A DNA stretch of 64,000 nt from Clostridium rhizosphaerae (GCF_016765585.1 NZ_JAESWC010000001.1:62001-126000); one strand, 5' to 3'. Positions 1-9,052 are shown, counted from the stretch's first letter. A program made the numbers and translations. Notes: generated by a model from the letters alone, not told the origin.

Positions 1-124
1 TTATCCATCCATTTTTGTCCTTTAGTCCGCAAACCTGCTCCGACTCAGCTACCCTATTAAAAAAGTACTTATACTTTCTATCTTCAGTTAAACAAAATAT
101 TTCTTCTACTTCACTGTAAGTCAT
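1..124 (-). CDS. DUF2750 domain protein, N-terminal part only
   Basis: The first 41 codons of a minus-strand gene that runs off the left edge of the window. The start is an ATG with a good ribosome binding site (GGAGAAAAC) just upstream. The visible peptide begins MTYSEVEEIF and contains an RKYKYFFNRVAESE stretch followed by GLKDKNGW, which is the pattern I associate with the DUF2750 family of small cytosolic proteins. No function is established for that family. It lies 11 bp from the stop of the acetyltransferase gene and may be the last gene of the same minus-strand unit. Recognition is by memory of the family pattern, so the family call is moderately sure. Confidence 0.65.
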   Translation of the reverse strand, partial: MTYSEVEEIFCLTEDRKYKYFFNRVAESEQVCGLKDKNGWI

Positions 125-134
125 TGTTTTCTCC

Positions 135-674
135 TTAGTAATTTATTAAATTTCTATATTCATTCTCAAGAATACTCATATTAAGCAAAGACCAATATTC
201 ATCATTCATTTTTCTACATTCCCTGAGACTTCCTTCAACAATAAAGCCTGCCTTTTTATAACATGCAATTGCAGGCAAGTTAAAATCAAATACCCCTAAA
301 TCAACTCTATGCAAATTTAATTCATTAAAGGCAATATCTAAAGCAGCATTAACCATTTCTAAACCTATTCCTCTGCTTCTATGTTCATTCTTTCCTACAA
401 GAACTCTTCCAATTCGTGCAGACAAGTTTGCCTTGTCTATCCATAATAATTGTATATGCCCTACTGTTTCATTTTCCTCAACCGATTTCGCACTAAACAT
501 CATATATTTAGGTTCTACTTCTGACATCATATCAATCTCATGTTTTAATTGGTTTTCAAGTGAATCCAAAGTATATGACGGCCCTGCCCACTGAAGTAAA
601 AATTCTTTATTTGGTATCCACGAGGTTAATTCCAGTATGTCTTCATAACTAAATTTTTCAAGCTTAATTTTCAT
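135..674 (-). CDS. GNAT family N-acetyltransferase (RimJ/RimL-like)
   Basis: A 179-residue cytosolic acetyltransferase expected to move an acetyl group from acetyl-CoA to an amine. The acetyl-CoA loop pattern is seen as RSRGIGLEMVNAALD, followed by the typical NLHRVDLGVFDFNLPAIACYKKAGF segment of the RimJ/RimL-type fold. The longer open frame begins 20 codons earlier, but the ATG at 674 is preferred because AAAGGGG lies just upstream and the protein then starts at the usual MKIKLEKF beta strand. Its start overlaps the stop of the MFS gene by 11 bp, so the two are probably co-transcribed and translationally coupled. The substrate cannot be told; the pairing with an efflux pump suggests detoxification, which is inference. 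Confidence 0.9.
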   Translation of the reverse strand: MKIKLEKFSYEDILELTSWIPNKEFLLQWAGPSYTLDSLENQLKHEIDMMSEVEPKYMMFSAKSVEENETVGHIQLLWIDKANLSARIGRVLVGKNEHRSRGIGLEMVNAALDIAFNELNLHRVDLGVFDFNLPAIACYKKAGFIVEGSLRECRKMNDEYWSLLNMSILENEYRNLINY

Positions 675-1821
675 TTGAATACCCCTTTGTAATTTTATAA
701 TTATAAATAAGAAACAGTATATAAGCCAAAACACAGATAACTACACAAATTGTAAAAGCTGATGGCATAGAGATATCAGCCGTTTTACCAATAATAACGT
801 TAACTCCAGCTGCAGTCAGATCTCCAAACATAGCAAATACGGATAATAATGTGGCCCTGTCAGCATTGCCTATATTCTTATTTTCAATATCTAAAACTAT
901 AGGATAAATTATAGCTGCACTGCCGCAGATAAGAACTATTGATAATATAGTCAGCACCGCATTAGACGTTAATACAAGTGCCATGCAGCTTATAATGATA
1001 GTTATATATAAAATCTGAATAACTCTATTTTTACCAAGCTTAATGCTGAACTTATATGCTTTGATTGATATTAGACTGGCTATCTGCATAATCATAGTCA
1101 ACATTCCAAAATATTTAATATTTATTCCGCTTCGAAGATATTGTGACTGGTTTAGAAATACACTTACTACCTGAACTACCTCATTTATCAATGCGAAAGA
1201 AATTACCAATAATATAATATTTTTGTTTTTAAGAGCTTTAAGTAAGCTTTCTCTAAGCTTTGGCTTTTCTTCATGCTGCACTTTAATATCTTTTATAAAC
1301 AATGTTAATATTGATGCCGCCGCATAAGGAATAATAGTCCAAAATACCGTACTATTCATGGATTGTCTTACAATTATTGAAAAGATAATCGATGCAATTA
1401 GATATCCGCCGGTTGAAAAAGCACTATATCTGCCAAATATTTTTTCACCTTCCTCATGCTTGACGGATGAATATAAAAGGGCTATATCACAGCCTGATAT
1501 TCCAGCTAAAGAGGCGGATAATAATACTCGTTCCAAAAAGAACATTTCAAAAGAATTTGCTTTATAAAAAACTATTTTTGATATAAAAAATAAAAAATTT
1601 GAGATGAGAAGAGTTTTCTTATAGCCAAACTTATCTGCAAACCATCCCCATGGAATTTCAAAAATAATCATTAATATCCATGATACCGATTCTATCAAAA
1701 ACATGTTTGATAAAGATAAGTTTCTGCTTTGCCTGTACAAGGTAGCAATAGGCCCATAAAAAACGAGACCCTGAAGAAAGACAATAATGTACATCAAATA
1801 TACATTGATCTTTTTATTCAA
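664..1821 (-). CDS. MFS transporter
   Basis: A 385-residue major facilitator superfamily permease with about 12 hydrophobic segments. The loop 2-3 signature is seen as GWFADKFGYKKTLL, the usual G-x3-D-x-GRK-type motif. The likely start is TTG at 1821: GGAGG lies 8 bp upstream, whereas the longer frame (to 1851) would place this Shine-Dalgarno inside the coding region. The overlapping acetyltransferase follows it. The substrate cannot be deduced; drug or metabolite export is the general expectation for this subgroup. Confidence 0.88.
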   Translation of the reverse strand: MNKKINVYLMYIIVFLQGLVFYGPIATLYRQSRNLSLSNMFLIESVSWILMIIFEIPWGWFADKFGYKKTLLISNFLFFISKIVFYKANSFEMFFLERVLLSASLAGISGCDIALLYSSVKHEEGEKIFGRYSAFSTGGYLIASIIFSIIVRQSMNSTVFWTIIPYAAASILTLFIKDIKVQHEEKPKLRESLLKALKNKNIILLVISFALINEVVQVVSVFLNQSQYLRSGINIKYFGMLTMIMQIASLISIKAYKFSIKLGKNRVIQILYITIIISCMALVLTSNAVLTILSIVLICGSAAIIYPIVLDIENKNIGNADRATLLSVFAMFGDLTAAGVNVIIGKTADISMPSAFTICVVICVLAYILFLIYNYKITKGYSNEN

Positions 1822-1975
1822 TTTTAATACACCTCCAAAATTACACGACAAAAAAACCTACGAAAGGTTAATTTGAAAATCATCTGTAAATTTAAGGCGC
1901 ATTAAATTGGTCTATACATTTTTTATCTCCTTCAAAATTTAATAATTATATTATATCACTATGGATAATTCTGTA

Positions 1976-1995
1976 TATAGATATCACGATATCTA
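1976..1995. repeat. ATAGATATC palindrome
   Basis: A near-perfect 20-bp palindrome with arms ATAGATATC and GATATCTAT. It lies in the intergenic region between the MFS gene and the convergently placed nitroreductase terminator. Related GATATC-containing palindromes occur at 15698-15733 and 27340-27395. It may be an operator for the MFS promoter or part of a dispersed element. Confidence 0.5.
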
Positions 1996-2055
1996 TGGAT
2001 AAATTACTTTAAGTTAAGGTCACGTTAAAGTATATCGTTGATTTTATTGCATTAT

Positions 2056-2080
2056 AAAAAGAGGTCAACCGACCTCTTTG
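2056..2080 (-). terminator. Intrinsic terminator of the nitroreductase gene
   Basis: The 9-bp perfect arms AAAGAGGTC and GACCTCTTT enclose a 4-base loop. Read on the minus strand the hairpin runs into a T-run, 54 bp after the nitroreductase stop codon. Confidence 0.85.
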
Positions 2081-2133
2081 CTTCGCTATATTTGAATAAC
2101 TGAAATTAACATGTTTAATTTATATGCTCAATA

Positions 2134-2673
2134 TTACCAACATTCATAATGTACTATATCTTCGAGATTCTTTCTTGGACGAGCTTTAGGAGTTTCATCG
2201 GGATAGCCAATAGTTATAACTCCAACTACATATTTGTCAGAAGGTATATTTAAAACTGGCCTAATCTCTTCTTGTGTAAACTCAGCAACCCAGCAGGCTC
2301 CTAATCCTGAATTATTAGCCTGTAGAAACATGTATCCTGCTGAAATCGAGGTATCCCTAATTATTCGTTTCACTTCATCCTGTGGACTATTATCATCCAA
2401 ATAAACATCTATATCTTCTTTTATTCTACAACGTACATCTGCAACACATACTATAAAAACAGGAGCCGTAAGCATCCATTTTTGATTATGAGAAGCCTCC
2501 ATTACTTTTTGTCTCATCTTTTCAGACTTTACTACTATATAACGCCAAGGCTGTGTGTTATTACCTGATGGAGCAAGTCTTCCGCTTTCGAGTATCTCAG
2601 TTATTTTTTCACTTTCAACTGGCTTGTTATTATACTTTCTTATGCTTCTACGTGTTTCAATTTCTTTAATCAT
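2134..2673 (-). CDS. Nitroreductase family protein
   Basis: A 179-residue FMN-dependent oxidoreductase of the NfsA/FRase I superfamily. The protein opens with the diagnostic IETRRSIRKYNNKPVE and continues with LESGRLAPSGNNTQPWRY, the FMN phosphate and flavin contact region; GLGACWVAEF and the C-terminal RPRKNLEDIV are also typical. Family members reduce nitro compounds, quinones or flavin-like substrates with NAD(P)H as soluble homodimers. The gene is monocistronic, ended by the terminator at 2056-2080. The natural substrate is not predictable from sequence. Confidence 0.93.
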   Translation of the reverse strand: MIKEIETRRSIRKYNNKPVESEKITEILESGRLAPSGNNTQPWRYIVVKSEKMRQKVMEASHNQKWMLTAPVFIVCVADVRCRIKEDIDVYLDDNSPQDEVKRIIRDTSISAGYMFLQANNSGLGACWVAEFTQEEIRPVLNIPSDKYVVGVITIGYPDETPKARPRKNLEDIVHYECW

Positions 2674-2825
2674 TTATTATTTTCACTTCTCTCAATAATG
2701 TTCTAGTACGCTCTATTTTACAACTGCGTATTAATTTAAGCATACAATAACCGTATAGCATTACATGTTAATTAAATTTATGATTTTCAACAGCCTCATT
2801 TATTCTTTTTTTCTTACTGTTTTTA

Positions 2826-3269
2826 CTAAGCCTCTACTTCAGAAGTACAGTGAGGGCACCTAGTGGCATCAACATGTATTTCACTATAACAGTATTTGCA
2901 TAACTTGGTTTTAGCAGGAGCAGGTTCAGGAGCTTCCTTCTTCCTTGTAAAGCGGTTTATTTGTTTTATTACTATAAATATTGAAAAAGCAATTATTAAA
3001 AAGTCCAAAACGTTATTCAAAAATACTCCATAATTTATAGTAGCTACCCCGGCTTTTTTAGCTTCTTCCAAAGTATTAAAATTTCCGGCCTTAAGCGGTA
3101 TAAACCAGTTGGTAAAATCAAGCCTTCCAACTAAAAGCCCTATCAATGGCATTACAATATCGCTTACTAAGGATGAAACTATTTTTCCAAAAGCCCCTCC
3201 GATTACAACACCCACTGCTAAATCAACCACGTTTCCTTTCATGGCAAACTGTTTAAATTCTTTCCACAT
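2826..3269 (-). CDS. mscL: Large-conductance mechanosensitive channel MscL
   Basis: A 147-residue channel that opens under membrane tension to release solutes during hypo-osmotic shock. The N-terminal amphipathic helix and first membrane segment are the classic [20 protein letters not shown] followed by [17 protein letters not shown]; the second membrane segment is around residues 75-98. The C-terminus is unusual in carrying a CxxC...CxxC zinc ribbon ([18 protein letters not shown]), an extension found in some clostridial MscL proteins. A strong AAAGGAGG site precedes the ATG. Confidence 0.97.
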   Translation of the reverse strand: MWKEFKQFAMKGNVVDLAVGVVIGGAFGKIVSSLVSDIVMPLIGLLVGRLDFTNWFIPLKAGNFNTLEEAKKAGVATINYGVFLNNVLDFLIIAFSIFIVIKQINRFTRKKEAPEPAPAKTKLCKYCYSEIHVDATRCPHCTSEVEA

Positions 3270-3370
3270 AATTTCTTAGCCTCCTTTTAGTCGAAGCACT
3301 GAGTAGTTTAAAACTCTCACTCCGCTTGAAATTAAATTCTATAAATATTATATCACTCATTGTCTTTATT

Positions 3371-4312
3371 CTAAACATTATGCGAGCTATAAATCTTCAA
3401 CATACTTTCAGTTCTCCTTATAAGTTCCTCCCGAACATTTGCTGGTTCAAGACATTCACATTTGTCTCCAAAGCTTAGCAAAAGGCTGTAGCCAAAATCA
3501 TCTGCTACAAAAGGAAAGCTCACAAGCAATTTATTATCTCCGTATACCTCAATATTTTCCTCTTCGCAGTATTCAATTATTCTATCTCTCAGAGATTCGT
3601 GGACCAAGAGCTTTATTGAACTAATTCTCTTCTCTACGTGTTCCCAGGCACCTAAAACTAAATCACTTAGCTCTCTAGGAGTAAAGGCATCCTCAAGAAC
3701 TTGAAGCCCTCCGATGCGGGACAACTTAAAAATTCGAAAGTCCTGTCTGGAATCACAGTAGCCTTGCAGATACCAGTTTGACTCCTTTAACACAAGTCTA
3801 TAGGGCTCAACCTTTCGATTAGTTTTATTATTATTTCTATCAGAATAATTAAAGCTCAATAACTTCTTATCATTAAGCGCTGTTTTGATTTTTTCAAGGT
3901 TAGGTTGCAGGTTCTTATTTCCAATCCAAGGGGAAAGATCTATAGTAATCTGATTGGATTTTAGTTCAATCTCCCTGACCTGTTCAGCCGGAATCATACC
4001 TTTTACCTTTGCAAGTGTATTAGTAATTTCATCATTGGATATTGTGGAAGAGATACTTCCAAGCCCCATTAAAAGCGTTGCAACATCAGATGTAGTAAAA
4101 AGCTTCTTATCAATTTTATATTCCTCCATAATTCCAACACCCCCATTAACGCCCGGGTAGGAAATTATAGGTATGCCTGCTAAGTTTAGTGTCTCTATAT
4201 CTCTATAAATAGTCCTTGGTGTTACTTCAAACATCTCTGCAAGCTTTACTGCGCTAATCTTTCTGCGCTCAAGCAATACCATAACTATTGAAATCAGCCT
4301 TTCAATTTTCAA
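3371..4312 (-). CDS. HTH/WYL-domain transcriptional regulator (YafY type)
   Basis: A 313-residue DNA-binding protein. Residues 1-60 form a DeoR-like winged helix (KLAEMFEVTPRTIYRDIETL); residues about 140-310 form the WYL domain, with the typical SNWYLQGYCDSRQDFRIFKLSRI in place of the W-Y-L core, and a WCX-like tail. WYL proteins sense small or nucleotide-like ligands. The start is a TTG with AAAGGA about 12 bp upstream. The gene is divergent from the pyridoxamine-oxidase-like gene at 4428, separated by about 115 bp, so that gene is its likely target (inference). Confidence 0.93.
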   Translation of the reverse strand: MKIERLISIVMVLLERRKISAVKLAEMFEVTPRTIYRDIETLNLAGIPIISYPGVNGGVGIMEEYKIDKKLFTTSDVATLLMGLGSISSTISNDEITNTLAKVKGMIPAEQVREIELKSNQITIDLSPWIGNKNLQPNLEKIKTALNDKKLLSFNYSDRNNNKTNRKVEPYRLVLKESNWYLQGYCDSRQDFRIFKLSRIGGLQVLEDAFTPRELSDLVLGAWEHVEKRISSIKLLVHESLRDRIIEYCEEENIEVYGDNKLLVSFPFVADDFGYSLLLSFGDKCECLEPANVREELIRRTESMLKIYSSHNV

Positions 4313-4427
4313 ATTATATCAATCCTTTATTTTAATTTATTTAATCTTATAACCATGACATACTGCTGTCAAGGTTACCTGTTAAAATAAAAATGTACCA
4401 TAAATAAATCACAAAAGGAGAATGAAA

Positions 4428-4850
4428 ATGGATTTTTTAAATGAATTTAATAGAATAATGGAAGGCACCAAAAATATTGCTTTAGCAACTTCAGTTGATG
4501 ATATTCCTAATGTACGAATTGTAAACTTTTATTATAATCCTGAAAATAGGGGCGTTGTTTATTTTGCATCCTTCAAAGGAAGTTCCAAGCTCCTCGAGTT
4601 TTCAAATAATAATAAAACATCCTTTACAACCGTTCCCGTAGACAGCAGCGAACATGTCAGAGTCATTAACGCTTTAGTTCAAAAAAGCAATTTGACTATA
4701 TATGATTTAAAAGAGGAGTTTGTTAAAAAGCATCCTGACTATGAAGTAACCATATCTCAAGCCGGCCACATGCTGGAGGTGTATGAGCTTCATTTTAAAG
4801 AAGCAAACGTAATTTTAGGCATCAAGCAGGCTGCTAAAATAACCTTATAA
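4428..4850 (+). CDS. Pyridoxamine 5'-phosphate oxidase-fold flavoprotein
   Basis: A 140-residue small split-barrel protein of the PNPOx-like group, which usually binds FMN, F420 or heme. The sequence MDFLNEFNRIMEGTKNIALA followed by VPNVRIVNFYYNPEN-like and YFASFKGSSKLLEF segments matches this group. The ATG at 4428 is preferred over 4422 because GGAG ends 7 bp upstream of it. Members are often annotated as general stress or nitroimidazole-resistance-like proteins. It faces the WYL regulator and probably shares its control region. Confidence 0.85.
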   Translation: MDFLNEFNRIMEGTKNIALATSVDDIPNVRIVNFYYNPENRGVVYFASFKGSSKLLEFSNNNKTSFTTVPVDSSEHVRVINALVQKSNLTIYDLKEEFVKKHPDYEVTISQAGHMLEVYELHFKEANVILGIKQAAKITL

Positions 4851-4865
4851 ATTAACATAACGTGT

Positions 4866-5106
4866 TGTGCTAGTTCAACTAACCTGTATAGATATATAAA
4901 ATATGTAGAAAGACCATTGAGCGAGCAATTAGAAATTCTTAGTGAAGGAAAAGATATAAAACTTTAGTGTTGTTCGTTTGTTTGAGGTACGAGTTTAACG
5001 AAAACACTTAGTTTTATGGCTATTCCTTCGCTTAGAATTCCTTTGCGCAGTGAATAGTTCTTAGAACATATTTTATATATCGGAGCATAGTTAGCTGAAC
5101 TAGCAC
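4866..5106. repeat. Long imperfect inverted repeat, element A
   Basis: Two arms of roughly 115 bases pair imperfectly over about 240 bp. The outer ends read TGTGCTAGTTCAACTAAC and, from the other strand, TGTGCTAGTTCAGCTAAC; inner blocks GATATATAAAATATGT are also shared. One arm carries GAGCGAGCA and the other TGCGCAGTGAA. The same layout recurs at 12250-12563. No protein is encoded. It resembles a MITE-like or structured-RNA element. Confidence 0.8.
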
Positions 5107-5216
5107 ATGAGGTTATTTTAATTTCTGTATTGACTTTAACGCAGCGTCATACTCTATAATTCAATTTGTAACAAGTGATATCACAGTTTTAATTGAACTA
5201 TAAGGAGATGATTTTA

Positions 5217-6080
5217 ATGAAGATAATTATACAAGATACTTTAAGTTTATATAACGAAATGCTTAGCCTCTCTGAAGATAAGAGAAGTGAGTTCTTCAGC
5301 GGGGAATTACTGAAACCCTATAATCAGATGTTTGAAATAATGCATATGCCAAAAACCACTGAGGCGCTGGGATGTATTCAATTATGCGGGCGTGATGCAA
5401 AGATGGCAGAAATGCTTGAAAAGCTTGAAAAGACAGATGCATGGAATAATGCCAAAAGCACTATGGAAGCTGCAGCAGAACGCTTTGAAAAAGCTTGCAT
5501 TCCATTACCTGAAAAAGTTGTAGTAGGAATTTTCTTAGGAAACCCTGAATTTTTAGCTATGACAGAAGGTTATACTGGTATGGGTTCTATACCTGGCTAT
5601 ATGATGATAATGATTGACCCAAATGAAAAGAACCTTTCAAAGCTGAATGCATGTATAGCTCATGAGTTCCATCACAATGTGCTCTTTCATAATGCAAAAT
5701 GGAACTTTATGACTGATGTATCTGTTGCAAAGTATCTTGCTGTTGAAGGCTTGGCTGAAAGTTTTGCAGGCATCATGTTTGGCGAGGAGTTTGTCGGCCC
5801 ATGGGTAACCTCTGTACAAGGTGAGGATTTAGAACGCTCAAGAAGAATAATTTCAAAAGCACTTGATATTAAGGGCTTTATGGAAGTTAGAAAATATATA
5901 TTTGGAAAGCACCCAATGATGCCTGAAACTGATGATATTGGTATACCTTTCTGCGGAGGTTATTCTGTAGGCTATCATGCAGTGCAAGCATACCTAAAAA
6001 GGACAGGTATTTCAATAGAAAAAGCTACAATAATAGACGGTGATGAAATAATGAGATTATCCGGATATTTTGAAGCTTAA
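5217..6080 (+). CDS. DUF2268 family putative Zn-dependent protease
   Basis: A 287-residue protein with the zincin motif HEFHH (residues about 149-153) in ACIAHEFHHNVLF, followed by a downstream Glu-rich VEGLAESFAG segment that could supply the third zinc ligand. This is the DUF2268 predicted metalloprotease family, usually cytosolic. The start at 5217 is chosen because AAGGAG lies 7 bases upstream; the longer frame would include the ribosome binding site. Downstream and convergent is a decayed MerR/TipAS regulator gene. The substrate is unknown. Confidence 0.88.
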   Translation: MKIIIQDTLSLYNEMLSLSEDKRSEFFSGELLKPYNQMFEIMHMPKTTEALGCIQLCGRDAKMAEMLEKLEKTDAWNNAKSTMEAAAERFEKACIPLPEKVVVGIFLGNPEFLAMTEGYTGMGSIPGYMMIMIDPNEKNLSKLNACIAHEFHHNVLFHNAKWNFMTDVSVAKYLAVEGLAESFAGIMFGEEFVGPWVTSVQGEDLERSRRIISKALDIKGFMEVRKYIFGKHPMMPETDDIGIPFCGGYSVGYHAVQAYLKRTGISIEKATIIDGDEIMRLSGYFEA

Positions 6081-6085
6081 ATTAA

Positions 6086-6128
6086 TGCAGTAACGCATGC
6101 TTATTATGAGACATGCGTTATTGCTGCA
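6086..6128 (+). terminator. Hairpin terminator after DUF2268 gene
   Basis: Arms TGCAGTAACGCATG and CATGCGTTATTGCTGCA form a strong hairpin immediately after the DUF2268 stop. It overlaps the 3' end of the convergent TipAS pseudogene. Confidence 0.75.
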
Positions 6129-6594
6129 TATTTTGACAATAGTACATAATTTCCTGATAAACAAAGTCACTAAAATCTTCATTACTAAATTTATTGAAGT
6201 AATTTTTAAATCTGTTGTCAAACTTATAGTTATTAGCAATACATTCTAAAAGCTCTTTATCACAAGTCATACTTTGTTCCATATAGCTTTTCCATTCTTC
6301 TATTAATTCCTGAACCTTATTAGAAGAAGATTAAATACGTCTTTTCCGGATACATAGTCCTCTAAGGCATTGATAATTACACCTAAACGTTGCTGCTTTG
6401 AAAGCAAAGTTTGATAATGCATTTTTAACATTTCTATTTGTTCCTTTTTTGACAGCTTCATAATATCTGATATTTCCTTAAGAGATAAATCCATCTCCTT
6501 AAAAAATAAAATAGTTTGAAGCTTTTCTAAATGTTCTCGCGGTGACCCCTGTTATTTTTACAATATCTTTAACTGTGAAAAACTGCTTTTTCAT
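6118..6594 (-). pseudogene. Decayed MerR-family regulator with TipAS domain
   Basis: Conceptual translation on the minus strand gives three pieces in different frames. The N-terminus begins MKKQFFTVKDIVKITGVTAR from an ATG at 6594 with AAGGAA upstream. A second piece, HLEKLQTILFFKEMDLSLKE onward through SKKEQIEMLKMHYQ, is the rest of the MerR dimerisation region. A third, NKVQELIEEWKSYMEQ onward to EIMYYCQNMQQ, is a TipAS effector domain. Between piece 1 and 2 about 30 residues including the wing (normally RYYDEIGLL-like) are missing with a frameshift; a second frameshift lies near 6325. The gene is therefore almost certainly dead. Intact relatives sense cationic peptides or drugs. Confidence 0.85.
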
Positions 6595-6685
6595 TTCCTT
6601 AGTCCCCTATTTCTTTAATCAATATTAACACTTATGGCTTTATGAATCATATTATATATTAATATCAATATTTATGGAGAGATTC

Positions 6686-8086
6686 ATGCAAATATTTTAT
6701 ACAGTCCGCTCAGGAGATTCTCTAAGTAGTATAGCCAAACGCTTTTATATTCCACTTGCTTCACTTATAAACTCAAATAATATCACTGCGCCCTATATAA
6801 TCTATATTGGTCAGCAGTTATCTATGCCCCCTGGAGTAACTACCTATGCAGTAAAGCCCGGTGATTCAGTTTATTCTATAGCTCAAAGCTATGGCATTCC
6901 TGTAAACCTAATCTTAATTGCAAATGGTATTGAGTCTCCGTACAACATAGTTCCCGGACAAATTCTTACTATTCCACAAGGGGTACCCTTTTATACTGTA
7001 AAACCGGGAGATACTCTTTATAAAATTGCTGCAAGATATAATGTAGTATTAAACGGCGAACCAAGGCCTGATGTTATCATAAAAGCAAACCCCGGGCTTA
7101 CCCCTTCTATAACACCAGGAATGAACATAATCATTCCACCCCCTCCCCTTACTGGACCTGGAAAGCTTGCTTTTGTACTTAATGATGATGTTAACTCTTA
7201 TCTTGGTCTTTATGAACCTAATACAGCAAACCTTAATGCCGCAGCAGTAGAAAATGGAGGTGAAACTTCGCGCATATTCTGGTCTCCTGATCAAACTCGC
7301 ATAGCTTATATAGACAGCACAGGAATTATTAATATTATAGAACCTGTTACTAATAAAGGAGCAAAAGTTGATCAGATTTCTATTCCCGGATTTATAGACT
7401 GGGCTCCTGACAATCGAAGAATTGTTTATTCTGATGAAAAGCAAATTAAAATCTATGACGTTTTAAATCATACTTATAAGCCAATCAATAGAGCCGGAGC
7501 TTCTTATGTACAATGGTTCCCAAACGGTACTGAGCTCTTATACGAGGCAAAGGACAGCAAAAATATAAGCCAGCTGTACAGAAATAATTTAGAAGGCAGC
7601 AAAGAAGTGCAAATAACCAAAAATACTGAATGGCCATTAAATAATGTAAGGTTATCTCCTAATGGAAAATTTGTTTTATACACAACACCGGGTGCAAGCA
7701 TATCTGAAATTTATACCTTTGAGCTTGCCACAGGAAAGATATCAAAAATCCCGGGCGGCCCGGAAGCTAAGAACTATTATCCGACCTGGTCTCCTGATTC
7801 AACTAAAATAGCCTACAGTTCCACCCAATTTATACACGGAAAATACTATTCCTTAATAAGATTCTCGGGATCAAAGGGCGAAAATGATTCTACTATAGCC
7901 ATTGCAAGCTGCTACTCTACTCCTGTAACCTGGTCTCCTGACAATAAAAGTATTGTTTACCTATCCGGCTGCAGAGAGGATAACCCACCCGTTGAAGTGT
8001 GGAGCGTTGATATAAGTAGGCTGGTACCTGTTAATGTGCTAAGTGGATTTAAGTTTTATACGTTGGATTGGTCGCCGGCTAGATAG
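6686..8086 (+). CDS. LysM repeat protein with TolB/WD40-like beta-propeller
   Basis: A 466-residue protein. Residues about 2-135 contain three LysM modules, each with the YTVRSGDSLSSIAKRF / YAVKPGDSVYSIAQSY / YTVKPGDTLYKIAARY opening, which bind peptidoglycan or N-acetylglucosamine polymers. Residues about 150-466 contain repeated W-S-P-D blades (FWSPDQTRIAY, WAPDNRRIVY, TWSPDSTKIAY, TWSPDNKSIVY) of a TolB-like propeller. There is no signal peptide, a common feature of clostridial LysM spore-coat or cortex proteins. The start at 6686 is chosen because GGAGAG lies 5 bp upstream. A role in the spore or cell envelope is inferred. Confidence 0.9.
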   Translation: MQIFYTVRSGDSLSSIAKRFYIPLASLINSNNITAPYIIYIGQQLSMPPGVTTYAVKPGDSVYSIAQSYGIPVNLILIANGIESPYNIVPGQILTIPQGVPFYTVKPGDTLYKIAARYNVVLNGEPRPDVIIKANPGLTPSITPGMNIIIPPPPLTGPGKLAFVLNDDVNSYLGLYEPNTANLNAAAVENGGETSRIFWSPDQTRIAYIDSTGIINIIEPVTNKGAKVDQISIPGFIDWAPDNRRIVYSDEKQIKIYDVLNHTYKPINRAGASYVQWFPNGTELLYEAKDSKNISQLYRNNLEGSKEVQITKNTEWPLNNVRLSPNGKFVLYTTPGASISEIYTFELATGKISKIPGGPEAKNYYPTWSPDSTKIAYSSTQFIHGKYYSLIRFSGSKGENDSTIAIASCYSTPVTWSPDNKSIVYLSGCREDNPPVEVWSVDISRLVPVNVLSGFKFYTLDWSPAR

Positions 8087-8114
8087 GATTACAAACAAAA
8101 TTACACACAATATA

Positions 8115-8157
8115 AAAAACTGTCATTACATTGCCTTTTCTTGTAATGACAGTTTTT
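8115..8157. terminator. Shared bidirectional terminator
   Basis: Perfect arms AAAAACTGTCATTACA and TGTAATGACAGTTTTT serve the plus-strand LysM gene and overlap the last codons of the convergent nucleotidase gene. Confidence 0.85.
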
Positions 8158-8704
8158 CTAAGATTGCGTATATTTGATTCCAGTTATGAACTCTTGTAAT
8201 ATTTTCATTTATAGGCCTTCTGTTATAGGTTGTATCAATTAAAATAACCTTGAAGCCTGCATCAGAAAGTTGAATTGCATTATCATAATTATCTTCAATA
8301 AATATACTGCAATTTAATTCTCTGGCTTTATCGACCTTATAATGACTTCCTAAAACAAACAAGCCGTCATAAGGTATTCCATTCTTTCTTAAGTACCTGT
8401 GAGTAAGCATTGTAAGGCTTTTATCTCTTGCGGTTACAAAATAGATATTATGGTATAAGCCAAGCTCTGTTATAACGTCCTTTGCAGCAGGTCTAAGCTT
8501 TTGTTCTGCATGCAGCTTAAATTTATTTTTTTCATAAAACTTTTCATATTCCGCCAGTTCTACTCCTAAGGCCTCATGTATATAGTATTCTGTCACCTGG
8601 CTTTCGGTAATATTTGTGTTGAAGTATTCATTACAAGGCTTAAGCCAATAATAGGCATCAGTTATAGTCCCATCAATATCTATACAAATATTTAGGTTCT
8701 TCAT
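8126..8704 (-). CDS. HAD-superfamily 5'-nucleotidase-like phosphatase
   Basis: A 192-residue haloacid-dehalogenase-fold hydrolase. Motif I is ICIDIDGTITD (two catalytic Asp), motif II is the Thr of YFVTARDKS, and motif IV is FIEDNYDNA with the metal-binding acidic residues. The layout resembles the NT5C/YqfW nucleotidase group that dephosphorylates (deoxy)ribonucleotides. The last codons sit inside the terminator hairpin shared with the LysM gene. The precise substrate is not known. Confidence 0.9.
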   Translation of the reverse strand: MKNLNICIDIDGTITDAYYWLKPCNEYFNTNITESQVTEYYIHEALGVELAEYEKFYEKNKFKLHAEQKLRPAAKDVITELGLYHNIYFVTARDKSLTMLTHRYLRKNGIPYDGLFVLGSHYKVDKARELNCSIFIEDNYDNAIQLSDAGFKVILIDTTYNRRPINENITRVHNWNQIYAILEKLSLQEKAM

Positions 8705-8810
8705 TTATATTCACCTCCCTTATGTTTTCATCATACTACTTAAAAGTTAAGAACAAATTAACTCAGAGTTAAGTTATCGGAAATTTTATGTTTGCAGCAA
8801 TAAGCAAAAA

Positions 8811-8839
8811 CCCCTTGAACAGAGTATCTGTTCAAGGGG
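8811..8839 (-). terminator. Terminator of the cold-shock gene
   Basis: A 13-bp perfect stem (CCCCTTGAACAGA / TCTGTTCAAGGGG) with a 3-base loop lies 16 bp after the csp stop codon. Confidence 0.9.
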
Positions 8840-8854
8840 CAAAATATACAATAA

Positions 8855-9052
8855 TTAGATTGCTGTAATATTTTCTGCTTGTGGTCCTTTTGGTCCTTGA
8901 GCAACATCAAAAGAAACCTTTTGACCTTCTTCAAGAGACTTATAACCTTCTGATTTTATTTGAGAAAAATGAGCGAAAACATCTTTTCCATCTTCTCCTG
9001 TAATAAATCCGAATCCTTTTTGTGAATTAAACCATTTTACTGTACCAGTCAT
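8855..9052 (-). CDS. Cold-shock protein (CspA family)
   Basis: A 65-residue single cold-shock domain. It carries both RNA-binding motifs, RNP1 as KGFGFI and RNP2 as VFAHFSQI, in the standard [17 protein letters not shown] opening. Such proteins act as RNA chaperones and antiterminators in the cytosol. The ATG has a TGGAGGT site. The roughly 290-bp upstream gap (9053-9347) contains its promoter and probably a long 5' leader of the kind usual for csp genes, but I see no clear cold-box. Confidence 0.97.
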   Translation of the reverse strand: MTGTVKWFNSQKGFGFITGEDGKDVFAHFSQIKSEGYKSLEEGQKVSFDVAQGPKGPQAENITAI

